DNA from: Lysobacterales bacterium | GTDB lineage: Bacteria > Pseudomonadota > Gammaproteobacteria > Nevskiales > Salinisphaeraceae | Direction of reading: 5' to 3' | Assembly (NCBI GenBank): GCA_002715985.1 | Contig: PBAO01000053.1 | Span: forward strand, 1 to 62,976 | DNA: 62,976 nucleotides | Part shown: positions 1 through 9,526 of the stretch, in pieces | Position numbering within the stretch: the first letter of the stretch is position 1 | Layout: each line of letters begins with the position of its first letter | Program-made: the position numbers and the translations under genes | The notes under the pieces: model-generated | Seen by the model: only the letters and a program-made list of their open reading frames with translations | Told to the model about the DNA's origin: nothing | Database searches by the model: none

Positions 1-177
1 CGGGTCGTGCCGCCGAGCCGCTATATGGCGCTGGCCGGTACCGAAAAAGAGGAAAAAGCCGAGCGCCGCCAGGTGATGAACGAGCTCGGCTGCAGCGAAC
101 TCGATGCCGCACTGCATATCGCCGCGACGATGGACGAGGCGCGCGGCATGAAGCCGAAAACCCAGGGAGACCCATGA
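1..177 (+). CDS. C-terminus of ICE conjugative transfer ATPase (TIGR03744/PFL_4706-like), 5' truncated by window
   Basis: In-frame RVVPPSRYMALAGTEKEEKAERRQVMNELG...GDP*; position immediately upstream of the PFL_47xx-like cluster. Confidence 0.55.
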   Translation, partial: RVVPPSRYMALAGTEKEEKAERRQVMNELGCSELDAALHIAATMDEARGMKPKTQGDP

Positions 178-761
178 ATCAAGATCAGCCCAGCGCCTGT
201 CAGGCACGCGCGCCGTTCAAGGCCGTTCAAGGCAAGCACGGCGTCAAGTTTCGCCAAGCGCCCCCACCCGGGCAGACCGGTCCTGTGCTCGAGCTCGAGC
301 ACACCGGCCACGATCACGTGGTGCTCGATGTGCGCGAACGCTATCGGCTCGCCAGCGGCGGTATCGGCTCGCGCCACCAGGTGCTGTTGGCCCTCAACAG
401 CCACCAGGCGGTCGAGCTCGCCGGCTTGTTGTTTCACTTCGTCGACAGGCACCTGCGCAACGACGCCGAAGCGCCCTTTCATCACATCGTCACGACGCCC
501 GAGCGGGCGGCGTGTGGCCCCAACTGGCTGATCGAGGACCAGGAGACCGCGATCGAACGGCTGGGTCGCCGGCGATCGCGCAGCCATGTCCTGGGCCTGA
601 TGCAGCGTTTTCTCGAGGTCTGCGAGGGCGAATCCTTCGTCAAGGAGGTCTGTATGAACCTGGCCTTGTGGGCCAATCGATCCGGGGACGCCTTTGCTGT
701 GGCCAAAGCCGAACAGGCGCTGTACCAGATGGCGATGGTGCCGGACACGGTTGGGAACTGA
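174..761 (+). CDS. hypothetical ICE-associated protein
   Basis: 195 aa ORF overlapping the stop of the ATPase (ATGA) inside the tra cluster. Confidence 0.5.
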   Translation: MNQDQPSACQARAPFKAVQGKHGVKFRQAPPPGQTGPVLELEHTGHDHVVLDVRERYRLASGGIGSRHQVLLALNSHQAVELAGLLFHFVDRHLRNDAEAPFHHIVTTPERAACGPNWLIEDQETAIERLGRRRSRSHVLGLMQRFLEVCEGESFVKEVCMNLALWANRSGDAFAVAKAEQALYQMAMVPDTVGN

Positions 762-771
762 TGGGGCAACG

Positions 772-1170
772 ATGACACGCGTTGTTGACGCAATCACCGG
801 AATCGCCCTGCTGGCCGCGGCGTTCGCGGCCACGGCCGGTACCGAGGTCTTCACCGTCGCCGGCGTGCCGGTGACCCATGTGCCGGACAACGCGACGGTG
901 GTCGAACTCGACAAGCCGTCCCGGCTCGACAAGCAGCTGTCACAGGGCCTGCCCGACAAGAAGGATGCCGCGGCACGGGCGGTCCAGAAACGCGTGGCCG
1001 GCTTCAAGAAAGCGTATGGCGAGGCTTATAGCGGGCTCATGCGGGCCTGGCGGCTCGGTGTGACGAAAGTCCCGGCGGTCGTGGTCGACGGCACCTACGT
1101 CGTCTATGGCCAGCCGGACGTGACGGCCGCGGTCGCCGAGATCCGCCGGGCCGAAACCAGGGAGAAATGA
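772..1170 (+). CDS. TIGR03757-family (PFL_4709-like) integrating conjugative element protein
   Basis: AGTEVFTVAGVPVTHV...GVTKVPAVVVDGTYVVYGQPDVTAAVAEI; order matches the ICE cluster. Confidence 0.7.
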   Translation: MTRVVDAITGIALLAAAFAATAGTEVFTVAGVPVTHVPDNATVVELDKPSRLDKQLSQGLPDKKDAAARAVQKRVAGFKKAYGEAYSGLMRAWRLGVTKVPAVVVDGTYVVYGQPDVTAAVAEIRRAETREK

Positions 1171-2123
1171 TCATGACCGATCGACGTGTCCCGATCCTGT
1201 TGTTTGCCGGGCTCACATTGCTGGTGAGCGCGTCCGTCGTGCCGCGGCCGGCCCAGGCCATCGATACTGGCACGATCGTCGCATCGGCGGCGTCCTGGGC
1301 CTGTTTGGATTACCAGGTGACCGGCGTCTGTGTCTGGCTGACCTGTACCCCGTTCGGCTGCTATACGCAGACCAGCGTCAAGGTCCGGCATTACATGCCG
1401 GAGCTCGTGGTCTCGGTTTATCAGCAAAGCGGCGATAACCCGTGGTCGGTTATCTCGCCCCTGGCCCCGTCGAACGCGACCGCCGAAGGCGGCGGGAATC
1501 GCACGGAAGGCTGGGCCGGCCGAGACCACAAGATGCTGCGGTTCAAGAATGCCGACGCAGTCGGCCATCCCGCCGCGGCCGGCTTCGATCTGCTGTCGAG
1601 TGTGGGCTACACCTGTGAGGCGGCGGCGACCCCGATGCAGCCCTATTTCCTGTCGGTATTCGATTCTCTGGCCTGGCGGGCGGGGGTGCCGGAATCGGCC
1701 TATCCCGAAGCGCTGACACCCGGCGCACGAACCATCAGCCAGACTGGCGACCAGTGGGGCCACGTCTATCCGCGCTCGGGCTTCGTCACGCAGAGCAACG
1801 ATTACAAGGCCGCAGCCGTGATCGCCCAGCGCGTGGCGGATTTCGTCACTCGATCCGGCCAGCCGCATGTCTATACGCCGCTACAGGGTCACGACAAACC
1901 AGGTTACTGGGCACCGGGCCCGGTCAGGGAAGGCGATGGGTCGACCGGCAAGTGGCAACGGCTGCAACCGAACCTGACGAAGTCGTGCTCGGTGTTCCCC
2001 GATCGCGGTATCGCCGCGAGCTATTCAAACGTGCTCGCCGACGACGGCGACTATGTCTGGGCGCTGTGGCGCCCTTACGAATGCTGCAAGCGGCGCGGCG
2101 AAGAACTGATCTTTGCCAGTTAG
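1167..2123 (+). CDS. TIGR03756-family (PFL_4710/TraU-like) ICE protein
   Basis: Signal peptide then CLDYQVTGVCVWLTCTPFGCYTQTSVKVRHYMPELVVSVY; overlaps previous stop. Confidence 0.75.
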   Translation: MIMTDRRVPILLFAGLTLLVSASVVPRPAQAIDTGTIVASAASWACLDYQVTGVCVWLTCTPFGCYTQTSVKVRHYMPELVVSVYQQSGDNPWSVISPLAPSNATAEGGGNRTEGWAGRDHKMLRFKNADAVGHPAAAGFDLLSSVGYTCEAAATPMQPYFLSVFDSLAWRAGVPESAYPEALTPGARTISQTGDQWGHVYPRSGFVTQSNDYKAAAVIAQRVADFVTRSGQPHVYTPLQGHDKPGYWAPGPVREGDGSTGKWQRLQPNLTKSCSVFPDRGIAASYSNVLADDGDYVWALWRPYECCKRRGEELIFAS

Positions 2124-2133
2124 GGAGATAACA

Positions 2134-2553
2134 ATGAACAACGACACTCACTGGGGTCTGCGCACGGCCATGATGGCAATGCTGATCGCCGGGATCGCAT
2201 TGCTGGCCGGTTGCGGATCCGACGTCGGGCCGTCGGTCGACAAGGTGCGTCTGGATCTACTCGACCGGATGAACCAGATGTATGGCGGGCTGCTCGAGAC
2301 CCATGACTTCGAGATCGATGAACGTCAGGTGCTAAGTGAGGACCGGGTGAAGTTTCATATCGTCGCCAGCTTCAAGCTCGATCCCGAACGTGCCCAACAG
2401 GTCCGGTCCTCTCACTCGAAAACGATCCGTCAGCAATTCGCGTTGCGCAAAGCCGGGACACTGCAGGGCAAGGACGAACGCGCAACCTTGATTTACAAGC
2501 GCACCGGACAAGGCGCCTGGCAGATCTACAACGTGCAGCAGGGTTACCAATAG
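2134..2553 (+). CDS. lipoprotein, ICE-associated
   Basis: N-terminal lipobox-like sequence IALLAGCGSD. Confidence 0.55.
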   Translation: MNNDTHWGLRTAMMAMLIAGIALLAGCGSDVGPSVDKVRLDLLDRMNQMYGGLLETHDFEIDERQVLSEDRVKFHIVASFKLDPERAQQVRSSHSKTIRQQFALRKAGTLQGKDERATLIYKRTGQGAWQIYNVQQGYQ

Positions 2554-2563
2554 AGGCATCGTC

Positions 2564-4033
2564 ATGATTACGAGGTTCCGAACAGTCGTGACGTCACTCG
2601 TTCGACATCGATCATGGGTGGGCGTATCGCTCTGTTTGCTGTGCCTGGCACTGCCAGCGACGGGCTGGACCGCCTCCGGCGACGATCTGTACTACCGGAT
2701 CGGCGGCGGAGGGCCGGTGAGCGCGTCGGCCGGCCGGGGCTATCAGCCCGGGCAACTCGGTTTAGGGATCAACTGGAACCAGGGTTCGGCCTGCAGTGGG
2801 CTCGATCCCCAAGCCACCGTCGCCAATCAGCTCAACGGCGCGACCCGTGGTTTTCAGAATATGATGGGCTCGGTGGTGCAGAACGCCACCGGTGCGGTCG
2901 CGGCCCTGCCGGCGATGATCATCCAGCGCGCCGCGCCGGGCCTTTATGACCTGCTGTCGAACGGTGTGCTGCAAGGCCGGCTGGACTTCAATAAAGCCAA
3001 GACATCCTGCAAAGCCATGGCCAAACGTGCGGCGGACGCCATTACATCGGGCGGCTGGCAGCAACAGGCCCAGGCGGAGAACTGGGAGAACACCGCCGCG
3101 ACCAACGGCGATGCGGTGGCCGCCGAACAGACTGTCGAGTCGCAAGGCGGCGACAAGGGCGTGACCTGGGTTGGCGGCGAAAAGCGCGGCGGCACCGCGC
3201 AAGCGCCGGTCGAGGTCACACACGATACCGCCGTCGCCGGCTACAACATTCTGCACGGCCGCACGGATCCAACCAGCACGCAGCCGGTCTCCGGTGGTGG
3301 CCAAGGCTGGGGCAGCGTGCCGACATCCAGCGGCTCGTGGCCCGGCAGCGGCGGCTCGGGGTCGAACGGAGGATCGGGCAGCATGGGCAGCGGTTGTCAC
3401 GGCGGCATGTGCACGGTCTGGGGCTCGCCTACCGAGGCGTCGCAATGGATTACCGACGTCGTCGGGGAGAGACAGATCCGGACCTGCAGCGGCTGCGAGA
3501 AAGTGCAGTCGAAGTCCGGTACCGGCCTGATGCGTGCCCTCGAGGACCAGCAAGACAAGATCGAAACCAAGCTGACGGCCATGGCCAACGGCAGCCAGCC
3601 GATCACCGATGCCAATCTGCGGGCGGTCTCGGCCGGTGCGACGCTGTCGGTGTCCCGCGGTGTCATCAAGTCGCTGCAGCATGATCCACAAGGCGAGCTC
3701 CTGACGCATCGGCTGGCATCCGAGATGGCCTTGGCGCGAACCCTCACGCAGGCCCTCTGGGCACGGCGGATCATGCTGGCCGGCGCGGACGAGCCCGGTA
3801 TTGCCAACAACAAGGAGGGTCAGGACGCGATCAACGGCGAATTGACCCGTCTCGACCGCGGTATCGAGGCATTGCGGACCGAGATGGAAGTCCGTCGGTC
3901 GCTGGCCCACAACGCCGCCACGATGGCCCTGACCCGCAACCAGGGCAGCGCCGATCGCGGTACGCCCGCCAACACGGAGGCAGGTGATCGCGAGATCGAC
4001 AGCCGAGGGGCCATCGATGGCAATAACCCATAA
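2564..4033 (+). CDS. TIGR03755-family (PFL_4711-like) ICE protein
   Basis: DDLYYRIGGGGPVSASAGRGYQPGQLGLGINWN...GCHGGMCTVWGSP...; cluster order. Confidence 0.7.
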   Translation: MITRFRTVVTSLVRHRSWVGVSLCLLCLALPATGWTASGDDLYYRIGGGGPVSASAGRGYQPGQLGLGINWNQGSACSGLDPQATVANQLNGATRGFQNMMGSVVQNATGAVAALPAMIIQRAAPGLYDLLSNGVLQGRLDFNKAKTSCKAMAKRAADAITSGGWQQQAQAENWENTAATNGDAVAAEQTVESQGGDKGVTWVGGEKRGGTAQAPVEVTHDTAVAGYNILHGRTDPTSTQPVSGGGQGWGSVPTSSGSWPGSGGSGSNGGSGSMGSGCHGGMCTVWGSPTEASQWITDVVGERQIRTCSGCEKVQSKSGTGLMRALEDQQDKIETKLTAMANGSQPITDANLRAVSAGATLSVSRGVIKSLQHDPQGELLTHRLASEMALARTLTQALWARRIMLAGADEPGIANNKEGQDAINGELTRLDRGIEALRTEMEVRRSLAHNAATMALTRNQGSADRGTPANTEAGDREIDSRGAIDGNNP

Positions 4034-4394
4034 AACCAGCCGACTCGGCGCCTGGGCGGTCTTTCTGATCGCCTGGGCTGCGGTCATTGTCGCGGCGCTG
4101 GCTATCGTCGCGGTCGGCGTGTCGATGGCCGGCAGCGCGGTCGGCTTCCGCGACTGGCTGGCCCGCATCGCTCCCTACGCCCTGATCTGGCGTGTTGGCG
4201 TCTATGCCGTCGTCGGCACGCTCTATATCACCCGATGGCGCCCGCGCTTGCGCGCAGCCCAGCAACGCCAGACCGATGGCGGCGAAGCGGCTCACCAACG
4301 ACTTGTTCGTGTCGAGCGGATGTTGCTGGTGGTGATCGCCGTGATCGAGGCGGCGAATCTGCCCGATCTCATCGGCTGGATGTCGGCGGGCTAG
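4017..4394 (+). CDS. small membrane protein of the tra cluster
   Basis: MAITHKTSRLGAWAVFLIAWAAVIVAALAIVAVGVSM..., hydrophobic helices, between TIGR03755- and TraG-like genes. Confidence 0.55.
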   Translation: MAITHKTSRLGAWAVFLIAWAAVIVAALAIVAVGVSMAGSAVGFRDWLARIAPYALIWRVGVYAVVGTLYITRWRPRLRAAQQRQTDGGEAAHQRLVRVERMLLVVIAVIEAANLPDLIGWMSAG

Positions 4395-4406
4395 CGGAGA
4401 ACCGTC

Positions 4407-5915
4407 ATGAGTGTGGATCTGAGCGTATTCGATTTCTTCGAGAACGTCGTGCTGATGCTCGGCTGGATCGTGAACAACGCGATCTGGGGCGTTCTCAACA
4501 AGACGATGCTCGCCGCGGTGCCCTTTGCCGCGCTCATTATACGTGAGTGGTATACCGCGCGGCGTGAAGGCGAGGACGAGGGCAACAAGGGTCTGCTCTC
4601 GCTCAACCGGATCGAGACCACGCTGTACGCGATGCTGCTGGTGTATGCGTTCGCCGCGGTCCCGCTGCTGAGCGTGCAGTTCGCGCCGGCGAATTACGAT
4701 CAACAGCACTATGAGCAATGCGGCATGAAGGTAGCGGGCAGCGGCACGTCAACTGGCGCCGGGGCATCCTTGGGCGGCAAGACGGCCGATATTCCGCTGT
4801 GGTGGGCGGTTGTCCACGCGGTCTCGAACGGTATCACTAACGCCGCGCTGGCCGCCCTGCCTTGTAACACCGACTATCAGTATCTGCGCACCGAACTCGA
4901 TCGCACGGCGATCCAGGATCCGACGTTGCGCAGCGAGGTCGTGCGGTTCCAGCGCTGGTGTTATGGCCGCTCCCGGACCCAGCTGTTCCGTAAATCCGCC
5001 GGTCTGGACGCGGCCACGGCCAAGGATACCGACTGGATCGGGTCGCACTATTTCCTGAACACCGCCGGCTACTACGATAGCTTCCAGTCGCATCGTCCGG
5101 TCCAGGGGTTTGCTTACAACGGGTCGCGGGACTCCGGCTTCGGGACGGGACCGTCGCAAGGCGGCTACCCCACCTGCAAGCAGTGGTGGTCCGCGTCCGG
5201 GAACGGGCTCAAGGCCCGCCTGCACGATCAGATCGATACCAGCCTTTGGCAGAACATCCATGCGGCATTCACGTCGTCGACGGCCGACGACTATGCCATT
5301 CGGGCCCTGCTGAATACGCATGGCGGGATGGCCAACGGCAATTCGAGCAGCGATGTGATCTCGGGTTCCGGCGGCGGCAACGGACTTAACAGCACGGTCG
5401 GGACGGTGGCCGGTGCCTTCGGCGCCGGGCTCGGCTGGCTACCGGCCGAAGGCATGAAGGATGTCGCGGCACGGGCCATGCCCATGGTGCAGTACCTGCT
5501 GATGATGGCGATGGTCATCGCCATGCCGATCCTGATCGTGATTTCAGGTTACAGCGCCAAGGTCGTCGGGATCCTGACCTTTTCCTACTTCGGGATGGCC
5601 TCGCTGACGTTCTGGTTCGCCCTGTCCCGGTGGCTGAGCAATAACCTGGTGGACATGCTTTACCAAAGCGACGCGGCCAAGCTCGGCTTCATGGCCGGCC
5701 TGAGCAATGCCTACGATATTTCGATTCTGACCCTGGTACAGGCGACGATGGTGGTTGTGTTACCCACCGCATGGCTTGCGATGTTGGGTTGGGCTGGGGC
5801 TGGAATCGGCTCTGGATTAGGTAGTGCCGTTCAAGGAGGCTCGAAAGAAGCGGGCGCGGCAGGCAAGAAGGGAGGAGAAAAAGGCAAAAGTATGGCGTCA
5901 GGAGGGAAACTATAA
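4407..5915 (+). CDS. TraG N-terminal-like conjugal transfer mating-pair protein
   Basis: ~500 aa multi-TM protein at the TraG position, Gly/Lys-rich C-terminal tail. Confidence 0.7.
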   Translation: MSVDLSVFDFFENVVLMLGWIVNNAIWGVLNKTMLAAVPFAALIIREWYTARREGEDEGNKGLLSLNRIETTLYAMLLVYAFAAVPLLSVQFAPANYDQQHYEQCGMKVAGSGTSTGAGASLGGKTADIPLWWAVVHAVSNGITNAALAALPCNTDYQYLRTELDRTAIQDPTLRSEVVRFQRWCYGRSRTQLFRKSAGLDAATAKDTDWIGSHYFLNTAGYYDSFQSHRPVQGFAYNGSRDSGFGTGPSQGGYPTCKQWWSASGNGLKARLHDQIDTSLWQNIHAAFTSSTADDYAIRALLNTHGGMANGNSSSDVISGSGGGNGLNSTVGTVAGAFGAGLGWLPAEGMKDVAARAMPMVQYLLMMAMVIAMPILIVISGYSAKVVGILTFSYFGMASLTFWFALSRWLSNNLVDMLYQSDAAKLGFMAGLSNAYDISILTLVQATMVVVLPTAWLAMLGWAGAGIGSGLGSAVQGGSKEAGAAGKKGGEKGKSMASGGKL

Positions 5916-5971
5916 ACGCCATGACAATTTTGCAGGCAGCCGCCACTTTTGTGTGGCAGCTTCCTATTGTT

Positions 5972-6481
5972 TTACCTGATTCTCCAACCGTTCATATATT
6001 CACCATAGCCATCCCAACCATTGCGCATACCATCGTAGTCATCGTCCTCGTAGCTATTGTCTTCGTCATCGGTCGCACTTTCAGGAATCCCGTTCGCGAG
6101 CACCAGGCCCAGAAGCGTTGCAACGGTCAAGGTGATGAGAACGGCCTGCCAGTGCATGACCGCCAGGACGACAACCATCGCGGCAAGTGCCGCAGCGATG
6201 CCGATCGTGGCTCGTTGGCCAAAACCGTGGCGGTGGATGGCATAGGCGATCATCGGTATGACCGTCAGGGCCGCGCCGGTGGCCAGGAAAGCGCTCAGGC
6301 TGTCGAACGCACCGATCAGGCCGGCGCCTTCGGCCCGCGGATCCAGCAGCGCGGTCAGCACGCTCAGCAGGATCCAGGCGACCATCCCCACCGTGCCGGC
6401 ACCAAGCCAGCGCATCATCGTCCAGACAGACGACGTCGAGTGCCTCGCTGCCGGGTTCGTCTGCGCACTGTGGGTGGCCAT
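5972..6481 (-). CDS. hypothetical multi-TM membrane protein with acidic C-terminal tail
   Basis: MATHSAQTNPAAR...WILLSVLTALL...AALTVIPMIAYAIHRHG...ESATDDEDNSYEDDDYDG. Confidence 0.45.
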   Translation of the reverse strand: MATHSAQTNPAARHSTSSVWTMMRWLGAGTVGMVAWILLSVLTALLDPRAEGAGLIGAFDSLSAFLATGAALTVIPMIAYAIHRHGFGQRATIGIAAALAAMVVVLAVMHWQAVLITLTVATLLGLVLANGIPESATDDEDNSYEDDDYDGMRNGWDGYGEYMNGWRIR

Positions 6482-6619
6482 GATCGCCTCCGACCTTGAT
6501 GCTTTCTCGACAAACAGCGTAGCGCTACAGCGACAGGGGCGCAATTTCGCCGCTTGCGTTATCATCTCCTGCCACTATAGTAACATCACTACATAGTGGC
6601 CCAGTTTTGAGGTGATGCC

Positions 6620-6874
6620 ATGACGATTACGACTGTGAGTAGCCGCGACTTGAACCAGGATGTTACCCGTGCCAAGAAGGCGACTGAGAATGGCCCGGTG
6701 TTCATTACGGATCGGGGAAAGCCGGCGCATGTACTTTTGAGCATCGAGGAATACCAGCGACTCACCCACCAGCGTCGCAACATCGCGGACGCGCTGGCGA
6801 TGCCGGGTGTTGCGGATATCGAATTTTCACCGCCGCGAGTGGACATCGAGACCCAGCCGGCTGAGTTTTCATGA
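6620..6874 (+). CDS. Phd/YefM-type antitoxin
   Basis: TTVSSRDLNQDVTRAKKATENGPVFITDRGKPAHVLLSIEEYQRL. Confidence 0.85.
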   Translation: MTITTVSSRDLNQDVTRAKKATENGPVFITDRGKPAHVLLSIEEYQRLTHQRRNIADALAMPGVADIEFSPPRVDIETQPAEFS

Positions 6875-7299
6875 TGTACGTCCTGGATACCAACGTGGTA
6901 TCCGAGTTGCGGAAGGTGCGGTTTGGCAAAGCCGATCCAGCCGTCGCGGCGTGGTCGGAAAGCGTCGACGCCGCCGCCCTTTTCATCTCGGCCGTCACCG
7001 TGATGGAGTTGGAATTAGGTGTCCTGCGAGTTGAACGCAAGGATGCCGAGCAAGGCCAGTTGCTGCGCGCCTGGCTGGATCAACATGTCCTGCCGGAGTT
7101 CTCGGACCGCACGTTGCCGGTGGATACGCCCGTGGCACGCCAGTGTGCCCGGCTTCATGTGCCCGACAAGCGCGGCGAGCGGGATGCGCTCATTGCCGCG
7201 ACCGCCCTTGTACATGGCATGTCGGCCGTGACCCGTAACGTCGCCGATTTCGAGCTGACTGGTGTCGGTTTACTGAATCCGTGGGAGTTTGATCATTGA
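6871..7299 (+). CDS. PIN-domain VapC/FitB-type toxin
   Basis: MYVLDTNVVSELRK...AVTVMELELGVLR...RDALIAATALVHGMSAVTRNVADFE; start overlaps antitoxin stop. Confidence 0.88.
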   Translation: MMYVLDTNVVSELRKVRFGKADPAVAAWSESVDAAALFISAVTVMELELGVLRVERKDAEQGQLLRAWLDQHVLPEFSDRTLPVDTPVARQCARLHVPDKRGERDALIAATALVHGMSAVTRNVADFELTGVGLLNPWEFDH

Positions 7300-7457
7300 G
7301 CGAAAATACGCGGAATGATCGGCTTAGAGCGCTTGACGATGCGATCAAGCGTGGATTGGCCGATGCTAATGCCGATCGCATTCAGCCAGCCGAGGCAGTG
7401 TTCGATCGCCTTGAGCGTAAATATCAAGCACAAGCTGGACCCGACGCCGCTGAATGA
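7296..7457 (+). CDS. short ParD-like antitoxin, TTG start
   Basis: LSENTRNDRLRALDDAIKRGLADANADRIQPAEAVFDRLERKYQAQAGPDAAE*; start overlaps vapC stop. Confidence 0.55.
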   Translation: MSENTRNDRLRALDDAIKRGLADANADRIQPAEAVFDRLERKYQAQAGPDAAE

Positions 7458-7525
7458 TCGTCGAGACGGCCAAAGGCGATCTGGAAGCCATCGCGGCAAC
7501 CCTCTCCCCCAACTGCCTAGCATAG
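7454..7525 (+). pseudogene. ParE-like toxin remnant (first ~23 codons)
   Basis: MIVETAKGDLEAIAATLSPNCLA*; ParE-type N-terminus (..DLEAI..) then premature stop; ATGA-type overlap with preceding antitoxin. Confidence 0.45.
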
Positions 7526-7553
7526 CTGGCGGTCGGTCGGGACGCCTACGTTT

Positions 7554-7850
7554 TTACAACCGCATCTTCGGATCCATGGTCGCATGCAGTACGCGCACAA
7601 TTTCCAAATCCTCGACCCGCATGCGATACCAAACGATATGCGAGCCCATGGGAGCGCTGCGTAGACCCGGACGGATCTCGTCACGTACAGGACCGAGCGC
7701 CGGATTCTTGCTCAATTGCTCAAACCGACGATCCAACTCATCCGAATAACGTAGCCACTGCTCGTGTCCCCACTGCTCGACCGTGTATTGCCGAATCTTT
7801 CGCAGGTCCGTCGCCGCGGCCGGCGACAGTCGAATGGGTCTAACCGGCAT
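7554..7850 (-). CDS. RelE/ParE-family toxin
   Basis: IRLSPAAATDLRKIRQYTVEQWGHEQWLRYSDELDRRFEQLSKNPALGPVRDEIRPGLRSAPMGSHIVWYRM. Confidence 0.88.
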   Translation of the reverse strand: MPVRPIRLSPAAATDLRKIRQYTVEQWGHEQWLRYSDELDRRFEQLSKNPALGPVRDEIRPGLRSAPMGSHIVWYRMRVEDLEIVRVLHATMDPKMRL

Positions 7851-8079
7851 CCAACTCGGCTTTCAGGCGGCGCCAATCGGTATATTCACCGCGGTCCAGT
7901 TGGTCGATTCCGATATCGAGCTCGGCGCGCAACGCGGACAAGTGCGTTTCCCGGTCTTCCATTTGACGTAGTGACTCGCGGATGACTTCGCTGGCGTTGC
8001 TATAGCGGCCGGTGGCCAGTTGTCTCTGAACAAATTGCTCGAAGTGAGAGCTCAAAATCACGCTGGTGGTGCGTGGCAT
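7840..8079 (-). CDS. ParD-family antitoxin
   Basis: MPRTTSVILSSHFEQFVQRQLATGRYSNASEVIRESLRQMEDRETHLSALRAELDIGIDQLDRGEY; overlaps toxin gene. Confidence 0.88.
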   Translation of the reverse strand: MPRTTSVILSSHFEQFVQRQLATGRYSNASEVIRESLRQMEDRETHLSALRAELDIGIDQLDRGEYTDWRRLKAELDAG

Positions 8080-8382
8080 GGCATGGCCTCGTTTCACGTG
8101 TGTTATCAAATAGTACACCGACGACTGGCCGGGTGCGACATGTCTTGGACCGCGCCCGGCCGTGTGCCGCCGTGGGCGGGCGAAAGATCGCCGCTGAACT
8201 AGCCACCCCCGTAGGCCTGAACGGCGCCATCGTGTGCCCGCCGCATGCGGCTACCGCGGGCGAGTCGCCCCGAGCCCTTCCTTGCCGAACTCGGGCGCCG
8301 TCAGGCGCGAACCTTGGTGCGATACGCCGCGGGGAGCGAGCCGACGGTTCGTTGTCGAGGATTCCCAAACGGTCGATTCGGC

Positions 8383-8862
8383 TTAGAGCCCAGCTTCGTC
8401 CAATAACGCCAGGCACTCGGCCCGCTGGCTCGGCAGCTTCCTATACACGTCAGGATCGAACGCCTCTGTCCGGCGTTCGTCGGCATACAGCAGTAGGGCT
8501 TCTACGTTGGCCGTCGGATGCTTTTTCTTGAGCATGCCCATGTAGAGCGTGGCCTGGTAATGGTCGCGTCGGCGGATCTGGCCTCGAAAATGCGCTTTCT
8601 CGTACTCGCTTATACGATGAAGTGGTTTCCCTCTCTGAATAGCGCATAGAGCTTGCCCGACAGGCCATCCGAGAAGATGATCTGGCTCGTATCGAGACCG
8701 TGGCCACTCACACCCCATGTCGGCTTGCTCGAGGCGGACGTCGAATGTCTTATGAAAGTCGCGACGGGCCGAGCGCCAACTGTCGCTGCGAAACCAGACG
8801 ATTGCGATCGCAACCGCTACGACAATGATGGTCTGTAGTGCCATGCCGGACTGCTCGCTCAA
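8383..8862 (-). pseudogene. Cas4-like / PD-(D/E)XK nuclease-like gene with two apparent frameshifts
   Basis: Frame 8383..8862 reads SEYEKAHFRGQIRRRDHYQATLYMGMLKKKHPTANVEALLLYAD; missing middle is in frame 8610..8813: GLDTSQIIFSDGLSGKLYALFREGNHFIV*. Spliced order resembles Cas4 motifs. Confidence 0.45.
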
Positions 8863-9074
8863 TGCGCCAAGAGGAAAAGCGCAATCGCCACGGCTATCGT
8901 GACGAATGCGATGGCCTTGCCGATACGTGGTCCGGTTTCACGCGGCCTGACTCGGTTCTGGTGCGCCCTCGGATATCGCACGCGACCGAGATGCTTTCGG
9001 AACGCATCGGGATCGTCAGCGAACTCGGCGAGCTTGCTGACCGGAACCAGTTGGCGCTTCTTCTTATGGCTCAT
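8859..9074 (-). CDS. small basic hypothetical protein with C-terminal TM helix
   Basis: MSHKKKRQLVPVSKLAEFADDPDAF...IGKAIAFVTIAVAIALFLLAH. Confidence 0.4.
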   Translation of the reverse strand: MSHKKKRQLVPVSKLAEFADDPDAFRKHLGRVRYPRAHQNRVRPRETGPRIGKAIAFVTIAVAIALFLLAH

Positions 9075-9132
9075 GGCGTTCGCGTGAGCGGGCTTTTCGT
9101 CTGTTATACCAACAACGCATTGTCACTTTCGA

Positions 9133-9400
9133 TCAAGGCCAAGACCGCTGGTCGCTGGGTAGGTGAGCATAGTCATCGATGACCGCAACCTGCAGCGCCG
9201 GCTGACCGCCCCACTGCCAGAACACCAAATTCGTGTCATGACTGCGGGTACCGATCGCCAGGCTCGGCACAAGGATGGCGACACCTTCGCGGCGAAGTTT
9301 TTCGGACAACGCCCAGCTTGGCGGCAATTCGCCGATCGCCTGCCAATAGGCCCAATCGCAGGTGACATGGTCTCAGGCCACGCCGGCGTCGTCGCATGCA
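9133..9400 (-). pseudogene. 3' half of a RES-domain toxin (ParT/MbcT-like), with in-frame TGA
   Basis: CDDAGVA*DHVTCDWAYWQAIGELPPSWALSEKLRREGVAILVPSLAIGTRSHDTNLVFWQWGGQPALQVAVIDDYAHLPSDQRSWP*. Confidence 0.65.
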
Positions 9401-9526
9401 GCCGGCGTCGAAAGACATATAGGCTGAAACTTCGGCAGATGTTGCGTAGTCGCATCTGTGACATGAAAGCTCGGGTCGGCAGATTATCGCCTCCCGCCGT
9501 TGCGCCTATTGAGAACATCCGTTTGT

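Noticed and set aside
2762-4168. 468-aa minus-strand ORF
   Set aside because: Antisense to the TIGR03755-like gene; repetitive Arg/Gly/His-rich composition typical of GC-rich shadow frames.
5921-6499. 192-aa plus-strand ORF
   Set aside because: Opposite strand encodes a better hydrophobic membrane protein; plus-frame is Arg/Gln-rich without features.
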